Source: Sphingomonas sp. Root720
GTDB lineage: Bacteria; Pseudomonadota; Alphaproteobacteria; Sphingomonadales; Sphingomonadaceae
Direction: 5' to 3'
Assembly: GCF_001428605.1 (NCBI RefSeq)
Contig: NZ_LMID01000010.1
Span: 599,195 to 663,194, forward strand
Length of the DNA stretch: 64,000 nt
A program made the position numbers and the translations under genes. Of the stretch, positions 51,833 through 59,668 are shown piece after piece. Below the pieces are notes generated by a model. It ran no database searches and was not told where the DNA came from. It saw nothing but the letters and a program-made list of their open reading frames with translations. The first letter of the stretch is position 1; each line of letters starts with the position of its first letter.

Positions 51833-53407
51833 TCACGACGCCCGCAGACGGCCGCGATAGGCCGTCCGCAGCGCGCGCTTGTCGATCTTGCCCGTCGGGC
51901 CGAGCGGCATGGCATCGACCCGGACGATCGCGTCGGGCACCCACCAGCGCGGAACCGCGCCGTCGAACGGCTCCAGCAGCGCGGCATCGCCGCAATCCAT
52001 TCCCGCGCGGAGCTGGACGACCAGCAACGGCCTTTCGCCCCAGCGGTCGCAATCGGCGGCGATCACCGCGCAATGCGCGACCGCCGGGTGCTCGGCAGCG
52101 ATCGCCTCGAGCCCCTGCGAGCTGATCCATTCGCCCCCCGACTTGACGACGTCCTTGTCGCGATCGGTGATGTGAAGGAAGCCGTGGCGGTCGATCACCG
52201 CGACGTCGCCGGTCTCGAACCAGCCTTCCGCGTCGGTGGCCGGACCCTCGCGCCCGAAATAGCGGCCGACCGTGGCCGCGCCGCGCGCGAGCAGCCGGCC
52301 CGGCACCTCCGGCCCGGCGGCGGGATCGTCGGTCACGATCTTGAGATCGACCCCGAGCGGCGGACGCCCCTGCGACATCAGCACGCGCCGGCGCTCCTCC
52401 GGATCCAGCCCGGCGACGGCGGCGTTCGGCGTGGAGACGCTGCCGAGCGGGGACAATTCGGTCATCCCCCAGGCGTGGCGCACCTCGACCCCATATTGGT
52501 CGACGAGGCGCCGCTGCATCGACGGCGGACAGGCCGCCCCGCCGATCACCACCCGCCGCAGCGGCTCGAGGTCGCCGCCATCACGATCGAGATGGTCGAG
52601 CAGCCCCTGCCAGACGGTCGGCACCGCCGCCGACGTCGTCACCCCCTCCTCGCGGATCAGCCGGTGGATGCTGGCGCCGTCCAGCCGGGGGCCCGGCATC
52701 ACCAGCTTCGCGCCGACCGCCGGGGCGGCGAAGGCGATGCCCCATGCGTTGGCGTGGAACATCGGCACGATCGGCAGCACGCTGTCGACCCCGGCGAGGC
52801 CGAATATGTCGGGCTGGATGATCGTCAGCGTGTGGAGGAAGTTCGAGCGGTGGGTGTAGAGCACGCCCTTGGGATCGCCCGTGGTCCCCGATGTATAGCA
52901 TAGCCCGGCGGGCTGGTCCTCGCCGAAGCCGCCCCATGTCGCAGGGCGGTGTGCCTCGACCAGCTCGTCGGTCCCGCCCTCGCCGAGCACGACGATCCCC
53001 TCGATCGTCGGACACAGCGCCTGCACCGCCTGCGCCAGCGGCAGCAGCGCGGCGTCGACCAGCAGCAGCCGGTCACCGGCATCGCGCGCGACCCAGGCGA
53101 GCTGCTCGGCGTTCATCCGCAGGTTGAGCGTGTGGCAGACCGCGCCGATCCCCATGATCGCATACCAGGCCTCGAAATGCGGCACCGTGTTCCAGCCGAG
53201 CGTGCCGACCCGGTCGCCGCGACCGATGCCGCGCGCGATCAATGCCGCCGACAGCCGCCGCGCACGATCGCCGCATTCGGCATAGGTCCGCCGGACCATC
53301 GTCCCGTCGGCCGCCGCGCCGACCACCATCTGGTCGGGATGCCACCGCTCGGCATGGACCATTATCCGGTCCAGGGTCAGCGGCCAGTCGAGCATCGATC
53401 CGTTCAT
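51833..53407 (-). CDS. AMP-binding acyl-CoA ligase
   Basis: A 524-residue adenylate-forming enzyme. The P-loop-like motif LCYTSGTTGDPKGVLYTHRS is near residue 172. AWGMTELSPLG follows near 315, the hinge aspartate lies in WFETGDVAVID, and the catalytic lysine is in PLGPTGKIDKRALR near the end. It activates a carboxylic acid to acyl-AMP and then acyl-CoA. The sequence is of the medium/long-chain fatty acid or aromatic acid CoA ligase type; the substrate is not deducible. It lies in the same minus-strand run as the SRPBCC, Rieske oxygenase and TonB receptor genes, which suggests activation of a catabolic intermediate. Confidence 0.88.
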   Translation of the reverse strand: MNGSMLDWPLTLDRIMVHAERWHPDQMVVGAAADGTMVRRTYAECGDRARRLSAALIARGIGRGDRVGTLGWNTVPHFEAWYAIMGIGAVCHTLNLRMNAEQLAWVARDAGDRLLLVDAALLPLAQAVQALCPTIEGIVVLGEGGTDELVEAHRPATWGGFGEDQPAGLCYTSGTTGDPKGVLYTHRSNFLHTLTIIQPDIFGLAGVDSVLPIVPMFHANAWGIAFAAPAVGAKLVMPGPRLDGASIHRLIREEGVTTSAAVPTVWQGLLDHLDRDGGDLEPLRRVVIGGAACPPSMQRRLVDQYGVEVRHAWGMTELSPLGSVSTPNAAVAGLDPEERRRVLMSQGRPPLGVDLKIVTDDPAAGPEVPGRLLARGAATVGRYFGREGPATDAEGWFETGDVAVIDRHGFLHITDRDKDVVKSGGEWISSQGLEAIAAEHPAVAHCAVIAADCDRWGERPLLVVQLRAGMDCGDAALLEPFDGAVPRWWVPDAIVRVDAMPLGPTGKIDKRALRTAYRGRLRAS

Positions 53408-53545
53408 GCCATCCTCTCCGCTCCCGTCGCGCTACGCGCGCGATCGGGGTTCGACGGACAGGCTGCATCAATCATGGCATCCGGGCAACAGGCCAGGGCG
53501 GCCGGGCAGGTCGCCGGCACCGCAACCGGCGGTCGCGATGCCGCT

Positions 53546-53980
53546 TCAGGCGCCTATGGCGGCCCGGACATTGTCGAAATATTTCCCGATGTTTCCGCGC
53601 GACAGGCCGCACAGTTCCTCGGCCCTGGTCGGGTCGAGCGGGAAGAAGCGGGTGCGGACGACCAGGATGCAGGCATCGGGCCCGGCCGGGGTCACCGTGA
53701 TCCGCCCGCCATAGTCGGCCCAGGGCAGCGGGCCGTAGTCGACCATGTCATAGGCGATCGCGCGCTCGGTGTTGTCGAGCTCCACCAGCCGCTCGACCAC
53801 CGCGCCGCCGCCGATCGACGGATCGAGGTGATAGGTGCGGCGCGCGCCGATCCCCGAGCCCGATGCCTCGACCCGCGCGACATAGCCCCTGGTCAGGACA
53901 TTGCCGCCGAAATCCCCGACCAGGGCCCAGACCGCGTCGGCCGGCGCCTCGATCCGCTGTGCGACTGCCACCGATTCCAT
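53546..53980 (-). CDS. SRPBCC (START/Bet v1-like) family protein
   Basis: A 144-residue soluble protein with the fold of ligand-binding SRPBCC proteins. It opens VAVAQRIEAPADAVWALVGDFGG, typical of polyketide cyclase/dehydrase and lipid transport members. The gene starts 12 nt after the Rieske oxygenase stop, so it is co-transcribed. A hydrophobic-ligand carrier or a cyclase/dehydratase acting on the oxygenase product is plausible. A catalytic residue is not evident. Confidence 0.82.
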   Translation of the reverse strand: MESVAVAQRIEAPADAVWALVGDFGGNVLTRGYVARVEASGSGIGARRTYHLDPSIGGGAVVERLVELDNTERAIAYDMVDYGPLPWADYGGRITVTPAGPDACILVVRTRFFPLDPTRAEELCGLSRGNIGKYFDNVRAAIGA

Positions 53981-53991
53981 GGGTCCGTTCC

Positions 53992-55044
53992 TTATCGGAT
54001 GTAATCCGCGCCGGGATGCGCGCGCGGATAGGTTTTCAGATAGTCGACGAAGCGCCCCAGCGACTTGTCGTTGCGGGTGAACATGCCGCGCGTGAAGCGG
54101 ATCGTGTTGAGGATCTCGACGTCCTGGTCGACCACCGCGATCTCCAACGCCTGGGCGAAGTCGAGCGTCTCCTGCACCCGCGCATCGTCCTCGGGCGTGC
54201 CGTCCGACTTCTGCGTGGCGATCACGAAATAGCTGCGCAGCGTGCCCGGCCGGTGGATTCCGCACGGATAGAGGAAGGCGAACCAGCGCCCGTTCACGCT
54301 GCCCATCTGGTAGAAGATGTTCGATCCGCGAATGCCGACCTTATATTCGATCGCCGCGCCATTCTCCTTGAAATGGCCGCGCAGGTCGTAGTCGTAGCCA
54401 TAGTCGTGCCAGGTGATGTCGCTGGTCGCGTCGCCATGGATTTCGATGCCGTGGACGACGTTGATATGGTTGAAGTCCGACGTGTTGCACATGAACACCC
54501 ACGGATCGGCCAGCAGGTCGAGGTGCGGGATGTCGCTGTGAAAGGCCAGTTCCTCGTCGGGGAAGCCCAGTTCGGGCAGGTCGAACAGCGGCTCGGTGCC
54601 GTTGAACGCCCAGATCAGGCCGAAGCGTTCCTGTACCGGATAGCGGAAGACCTTCATCCCCTCGACGATCTTGTCGCCGGTCGGGGTGCGGCTGCACTTG
54701 CCGCCCATGTCGAACGACCAGTGGTGGAAGGCGCAGACGAGCTGGTCCCCCGCCACCTTGCCGATCGACAGGTCGGCGCCATTGTGCGGGCAATAGGCGC
54801 TGACCACGTTCGGCGTGCCGTCCTCGGCCCGGTAGACCGCGACCCGCCCGTCGAGGAAGTTGCGGCCCAGCACCGCGCCGGGCGCCACCTCGGTCGACCG
54901 GCACAGCGGGAACCAGCTCTGCGTGAACAGGTCGTTGTCGCCCTCATAGGTGACGCCCCGGCCATGGCGGCGACGGTCGACGAGCTGGGTCGCCGCCGTC
55001 TGGCCATGCAGGAAATCCTCGAGATCGCGCACGTGGGTGGTCAT
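53992..55044 (-). CDS. Rieske non-heme iron oxygenase, alpha subunit
   Basis: A 350-residue oxygenase. The Rieske 2Fe-2S motif is Cys85-Pro-His87 and Cys104-x2-His107 (YCPHNGADL; CAFHHWSF). The mononuclear iron site is the Asp190-x2-His193-x4-His198 pattern in SDFNHINVVHG. The length is that of short-chain single-component alpha subunits (VanA/KshA/carbazole types) that hydroxylate or demethylate and need separate ferredoxin reductases, none of which are nearby. FdxA at 26211 is not a typical partner. It begins 11 bp after the TonB receptor stop and precedes the SRPBCC gene. The substrate is unknown, possibly an aromatic or polycyclic acid. Confidence 0.9.
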   Translation of the reverse strand: MTTHVRDLEDFLHGQTAATQLVDRRRHGRGVTYEGDNDLFTQSWFPLCRSTEVAPGAVLGRNFLDGRVAVYRAEDGTPNVVSAYCPHNGADLSIGKVAGDQLVCAFHHWSFDMGGKCSRTPTGDKIVEGMKVFRYPVQERFGLIWAFNGTEPLFDLPELGFPDEELAFHSDIPHLDLLADPWVFMCNTSDFNHINVVHGIEIHGDATSDITWHDYGYDYDLRGHFKENGAAIEYKVGIRGSNIFYQMGSVNGRWFAFLYPCGIHRPGTLRSYFVIATQKSDGTPEDDARVQETLDFAQALEIAVVDQDVEILNTIRFTRGMFTRNDKSLGRFVDYLKTYPRAHPGADYIR

Positions 55045-55055
55045 GGACGGTCCCG

Positions 55056-57149
55056 TCAGAAGTTGAGCGTCGCGGAGACGCCGTAGCGTCGCGGCTGGCC
55101 GGGGTAGCGGATGTCGGATGCGCCGGCCGAGAACTCCTTGGCGAAGAACTCCTCGGTGTAGCGTTCCTTGAACAGGTTGGTCGCGTAGACTCCGATCGAA
55201 TAGGCGCCCGCGTCCCAGGTCAGCCGGGCGTTGACCAGGTGGACGGCATCCTGCTTGTCGGCATTGTCGATATGCCAGTAATTGCCCGTCCGGCCCGAAT
55301 AATCGACCCGCGCGACGATGCCCTGATCGTCGCCCACCGGGATCCGATACTGGCCGAAGGCGGTGGTGGACCAGCGATAGGTCAGCGGCACCTTGTTGCC
55401 GCGAAAGCGGGCGGTGCCGTCGAAATCCTTGATCTTGGTATCGATGAAGCCCAGCGACGCGCCGACCTGCAGGTTGCGCACCGGCCGCGCCTGCGCCTCC
55501 AGCTCGAAGCCGTAGATGTCGGTCTTGTCGACGTTGACGATGCCCTGGTCGGCGACGTTCAGGATGAAGACCTGCTGGTCCTTGTACTTCATGTAGAAGG
55601 CGGCGGCGTTCAGCGTCAGCTTGCGGTCGAGCAGGCTGTTCTTGGTGCCCACCTCCAGCGTGTCGGCGACTTCCGGATTGTAGATCGCCGGGAACACCGC
55701 GTTGGGCGGGTTGAAGCCGCCGCTGCGGAAGCCGCGCGCCGCCGTCGCATACACCATGTTGTCGCGCGAGAAGCTGAATTTGATCGAGACCTTCGGCTGC
55801 CATTCGTCGAAGGTCGCCTTGCGCTTCGGCCCCGGCACCAGCCGGTTCGTCTGTTCGCGCCTGTCATGGTCGTAGCGCAGCGCGCCGGTCAGTTCGAGCG
55901 CGTCGGTGACGCTGTAGTTGAGCTGGCCGTAGACCGCCTTGGTCAGGATGTCCTCGGTCGCGCGGGCGGCGGGGAGCTGGAAATAGGCCGACAGCGGCAG
56001 GCCCGACGCGGTCGGATCGGGCGAGATCAGGACGACCGTGTCGACGCTGCGCTTCGCGTCGAGCAGATAGGCGCCCGCGGTCCAGCGCAGCTTCTGGTCG
56101 GACGGCGACGCCAGGCGGAACTCCTGGGTGAAGCTTTCGTAGCGGCGCAGCTGGGTCGCGCCGAGGATCGACTGCGGGAACCATTCGAGGTCCTCGCTCA
56201 GGTCGATCTTGGTCTTGTTGAACGCACTGATCGAGCTGAAGGTGAAGGGATCGAAGGCATAATCGACCTTCAGCGATCCGTCCTTCACCGTGCGCGGGCT
56301 CCGGCCCAGCACGTCGGCCTGGATCGGCACGCTGGTGTTGTTCGGCTGGCCGTCCGGCAGCGGGATATAATAGGACGCGCCCGCCTTCAGGTCGCCATAG
56401 GCGCCGCGCAGGTCGATCGTCAGCCGGTCTGTCGGCGTGATCAGCAGGCGGCCGCGCAGGTTGAGGTCCTCGACGAAGTCGACCTTGCGGTCGAGCGTGA
56501 CGTTCCGGAACACGCCGTCGAACTTGCGATAGTCGCCGGCGATACGGAACAGCACCAGGTCGGGGACCAGCGCGCCGCTCAGCGTGCCCGACAGGCGGCG
56601 GTCGTCGCCATTGGCATAGTCGAGCGAGACGCGGCCCTGCAATGCGTTGGTCGGGCGCTTCGTGGTGATGTTGATCGCACCGCCGATCGCGTTGCGGCCA
56701 TAGAGCGCGCCCTGTGGGCCCTTGAGCACCTCGATCTGGTCGAGGTCGAGCAGCGCCTGCTTGATCATGTCGGTCGAGGTCATCTGCACCCCGTCGATCA
56801 CCAGCGCGACCGGCGCCTCGCCGTTGCGGACCTGGCCGATGCCGCGGATGTTGATCGCGACCGTGCCCGCATCCTGCGAGTCGACCAGCGAGATGTTCGG
56901 CATCAGGTTGGTTACGTCGTCGATGCTGCGAATGCCGGCTTCCTGGATCGTCTTCGCCGAGAAGGCGGTGATCGAGTCAGGCACCTGCTGCAGGCTCTCC
57001 GCGCGCTGGCGCGCGGTGACGACGATGTCGTTGCCGTCGGCGGCGGCGTCCGTGGTGGCGGCGGCATCCTGCGCCAGGGCGGCTGTCCCGGCGAACAGAC
57101 AGGCGGTGCCAAGCAGGCTCGTCGCCAGCATGCGGGTCTTCAAAGTCAT
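55056..57149 (-). CDS. TonB-dependent receptor of catabolic locus
   Basis: A 697-residue outer-membrane receptor. A signal peptide (TLKTRMLATSLLGTACLFAG) is followed by a TonB box-like NDIVVTARQRAESLQ, plug motifs (VPDSITAFSAKTIQEAGI; IEVLKGPQGALYGRNAIGG) and a barrel ending YGVSATLNF. The sequence fits the large sphingomonad group that takes up organic substrates rather than siderophores. ATG 57149 has AGGGGGA 8 nt upstream; GTG 57155 is less likely. It is the first gene of the minus-strand run with the Rieske oxygenase, so it may import that enzyme's substrate. Confidence 0.9.
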   Translation of the reverse strand: MTLKTRMLATSLLGTACLFAGTAALAQDAAATTDAAADGNDIVVTARQRAESLQQVPDSITAFSAKTIQEAGIRSIDDVTNLMPNISLVDSQDAGTVAINIRGIGQVRNGEAPVALVIDGVQMTSTDMIKQALLDLDQIEVLKGPQGALYGRNAIGGAINITTKRPTNALQGRVSLDYANGDDRRLSGTLSGALVPDLVLFRIAGDYRKFDGVFRNVTLDRKVDFVEDLNLRGRLLITPTDRLTIDLRGAYGDLKAGASYYIPLPDGQPNNTSVPIQADVLGRSPRTVKDGSLKVDYAFDPFTFSSISAFNKTKIDLSEDLEWFPQSILGATQLRRYESFTQEFRLASPSDQKLRWTAGAYLLDAKRSVDTVVLISPDPTASGLPLSAYFQLPAARATEDILTKAVYGQLNYSVTDALELTGALRYDHDRREQTNRLVPGPKRKATFDEWQPKVSIKFSFSRDNMVYATAARGFRSGGFNPPNAVFPAIYNPEVADTLEVGTKNSLLDRKLTLNAAAFYMKYKDQQVFILNVADQGIVNVDKTDIYGFELEAQARPVRNLQVGASLGFIDTKIKDFDGTARFRGNKVPLTYRWSTTAFGQYRIPVGDDQGIVARVDYSGRTGNYWHIDNADKQDAVHLVNARLTWDAGAYSIGVYATNLFKERYTEEFFAKEFSAGASDIRYPGQPRRYGVSATLNF

Positions 57150-57287
57150 CTCCACGTCCCCCTCGATATGCGGTCGTCGGTCGCGCCGGGCTCTCGCTGG
57201 TCCGTACGCTTCGGGTAGAAGGCTAGGGGGGAGGAGCCGTCCTCGTATATCGGTAGAAAAGGTGGAGCGGGAAGGTGGAGGCGCGGG

Positions 57288-57485
57288 TCAGGCGGCGATC
57301 GCCCGCCGGCCCAGCGCGATCGTGACGCCGCCCAGCAGCAGCGCACCGGCGATGTGCATCGGGAAATCGACCGCCTGAAGCTCGACCGGATGGCACAGCG
57401 CCAGCAAGGCTAAGGCCAGGAACGCCGCGCCGCCGCCCGCCTTCGCCAGCGAGAAGGCGAAGGGCCTGCCCCTCCAGCGCCGCAT
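57288..57485 (-). CDS. Small membrane protein, unknown function
   Basis: A 65-residue protein with a basic N-terminus (RRWRGRPFAFSLAK) and two hydrophobic stretches (about 17-32 and 43-58). No family is recognised and no good ribosome binding site is seen, so it may not be real, but the hydrophobic pattern is coherent. It sits between the TonB receptor and the L,D-transpeptidase, all on the minus strand. The 57486-57770 stretch upstream of it holds no feature I can support. Confidence 0.4.
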   Translation of the reverse strand: MRRWRGRPFAFSLAKAGGGAAFLALALLALCHPVELQAVDFPMHIAGALLLGGVTIALGRRAIAA

Positions 57486-57770
57486 TCGATTGGATCGCCG
57501 GCGCCTTCACCCTGTGGCAACGCCGCCACGGAAGGTGCGTCCACCTCCACCATCATTCCCGCCGCCGGAAACGCGGCCATGGTCCGGGTGAATTTCATCG
57601 ATCGTTGCTCCTGCCGTGGGCCGGAGGACACGGGCGATCTCGCATCCTCCAGCCCGGGGTTCGCCGGAGCTCAGGGAAAACTTGTGGTGGCGATGAGTGC
57701 AGGCGTGTTTATGTCTGCCCCCACCCGAGCGGCATGATCGTCGAGCGTGGCTGGGAGCCCGACAGATTCC

Positions 57771-59234
57771 TCAAGGGCCGACATCGCCGCCGCCGCCGCG
57801 CAGGCGGTGCATCGTCGCGGCGGAGAAGCCCAGCGCCTTGGCCACCCGATCGTCCCAGCCATAGGGATCGGATCGCACGACGGCATTGCCGCCCTCGTCG
57901 ATCAGGACGGTCTGGTACATCAGCCGCACGGGAATCTGGCGCGGCAGCTTCACGAAAGTCTCGTCGCCGGTCGCGCGCGCCTTGCGCCATGCATCGAGAA
58001 CGCCTTCGTCCCGCGCGATCATCTCGGCGAAGCCCAGCGCATCCTCCACCCGCACGCAGCCATGGCTGCGCTGGCGCTGCGCCTCGCTGAACAGGGCCTT
58101 CGCCGGCGTATCGTGCAGATAGATGCTATGCTCGTTCTGCATGTCGAACTTGACCAGGCCGAGCGAGTTCTTCGGCCCTGATTTCTGGACGACCCAGCCG
58201 TCCTTCCACGTCATGTTGTTGCGGCGCAGATAGTCGCCGCCCTTGCCCTCGATCTCCTTGCGCTGGATCGATCGCGGCACCGTCCACGTCGGATTGGCGA
58301 CCAGGCGGAAGATCGGCGACTGGAGCTGCGGGGTTTCGGTGTCGGGCTCCCCCACCACCACCCTGCGGCTGTCGACGATCCGGCCGTCCCGCCAATAGGT
58401 CAGGCGCGCCGCCGCGATGTTGACGTCGATGCGGGTCTCCGGTGGCTGACGATCCAGCCAGCGCAGCCGCTCCATCGCTACCGCGATCATCCGGGCGCGG
58501 TCGCCGTCGGACAGGTTCAATATCTCCAGAGCGTCGCCGCCGATGATTCCGTCGGGCTTGATCCCGTAATCCGCCTGCATCCGGCGCACCGCCTTCACCA
58601 GGGTCGGATCATAGACCTGCCCCGAAGATCCACCGCGATCCGCGCCACCATCCAGATAGCCGAGCGCACCGAGTTGCCGCGCGATCGCGGGGATGCGGGG
58701 ATCGGACGATCCCGGCTCCAGCGGCTTCGCGCGCTCGGGAATGACGGGAACGGCAGGAGCGGTGGGCGCGGCAGCACCCTGCCCGGCCCCGCCCTTGACG
58801 ATCGCCAGATAGGCCTTCGAAAGCTGCCGATACCCTTCGTCCTGCGGCGCCAGGCTGTCGAGCCACTGGCCGACCGCATTCTTCGCCAGCGCCGCCGCCA
58901 GCCCCTTGCGCAGATCGGGCGCAGGACGCTTCAGCGTATAGACCTCATGCAGCGCCGCCGGATCGCTGACGCCCGACGACAGCGCGCCCGCGAGGCGCAA
59001 CGCCTGTGCGGTCAGCGCCGCCGCATCGTCCCCCGGCGCCGGAAAGGCGATATGATCGAGGCCATGCGCGGCCCGCCCCGCGACCCGTTCGGCCAGTTCG
59101 CGCCGTGCGGACGAAGCCCACTCCGCCGTATCGAGCGACGCGGCGGAAATGTCGGTCTGCGATGATGATTTGCTGCAGGCGGAAAGGGACAGGGACAGGA
59201 CGGCAAGGGATACGGCGATCGCCACTTTACGCAC
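57771..59234 (-). CDS. L,D-transpeptidase (YcbB-like), lipoprotein
   Basis: A 487-residue peptidoglycan cross-linking enzyme. A lipobox (LSLSLSAC, Cys20) marks it as a lipoprotein. A peptidoglycan-binding domain (about 180-240, PTLVKAVRRMQADYGIKPDG) precedes the YkuD catalytic domain (about 265-470) with active-site cysteine near 393 in RQRSHGCVRVEDAL. It would form 3-3 cross-links or attach proteins to meso-diaminopimelate. The start is GTG 59234 with AGGAG 7 nt upstream. It stands alone after the MalT-like gene with 434 bp of leader. Confidence 0.9.
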   Translation of the reverse strand: MRKVAIAVSLAVLSLSLSACSKSSSQTDISAASLDTAEWASSARRELAERVAGRAAHGLDHIAFPAPGDDAAALTAQALRLAGALSSGVSDPAALHEVYTLKRPAPDLRKGLAAALAKNAVGQWLDSLAPQDEGYRQLSKAYLAIVKGGAGQGAAAPTAPAVPVIPERAKPLEPGSSDPRIPAIARQLGALGYLDGGADRGGSSGQVYDPTLVKAVRRMQADYGIKPDGIIGGDALEILNLSDGDRARMIAVAMERLRWLDRQPPETRIDVNIAAARLTYWRDGRIVDSRRVVVGEPDTETPQLQSPIFRLVANPTWTVPRSIQRKEIEGKGGDYLRRNNMTWKDGWVVQKSGPKNSLGLVKFDMQNEHSIYLHDTPAKALFSEAQRQRSHGCVRVEDALGFAEMIARDEGVLDAWRKARATGDETFVKLPRQIPVRLMYQTVLIDEGGNAVVRSDPYGWDDRVAKALGFSAATMHRLRGGGGDVGP

Positions 59235-59668
59235 ACGGGACTCCTCAAGGCTTCAAGCAGTTAACGCCGCCGAGCGTGATCGGGTCCCATGGCTGCGCGT
59301 CGAGGCTTCGAGCGGTTAGGCGTTCGCCCGAACAGATGACCTTCGGCTATATTGCCGGCCATCCTCTCGGAAAGCATATTCCCGATCGTCGAGATCGGGG
59401 CCGGTCATCAGGCGGGCGGCAGCGGAGACGGGGGCTTGCAATGTAGGATGCCGCTTGCTGCTGTCGCGCCATGCGCGCAGCGACCCCGACAGCGACGGAT
59501 GATCCCGGCCGGATGGCCCCGCCCAGACCCTCGCAAAAAACCGCACCCGCGCAAAAAACCGGACCCGCGCAAAAAGAAAAAAATAAAAAAACGCGCACAC
59601 AACCCCATGCACCCGGAAAAGCATTCGCAATAAGCCGATTGCGGCCGCCCGTCCGGGCCGCCTCCTGC
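59235..59668. repeat. Leader interval with A-rich 18-bp tandem repeat
   Basis: This 434-bp interval between the MalT-like gene and the L,D-transpeptidase has no gene I can support. It contains three tandem copies of an 18-bp unit at 59527-59544, 59545-59562 and 59563-59580. The middle copy reads ACCCGCGCAAAAAACCGG; the other two differ by few bases, and the last runs into an A-rich tract with a lone T to about 59590. In every reading frame it gives low-complexity peptides. A slippage-prone repeat or a DNA-bending tract upstream of the transpeptidase promoter is possible. A copy-number change would alter spacing by 18 bp. Confidence 0.6.

Noticed and set aside
57486-57770. Possible gene between the small membrane protein and the L,D-transpeptidase
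   Set aside because: Several short frames exist on both strands but none has a ribosome binding site, motif or convincing composition.
59316-59630. Minus-strand frame with repeated RVRFFA units
   Set aside because: The repeat arises from the 18-bp A-rich tandem DNA repeat; the rest has no coding signature and no good start.
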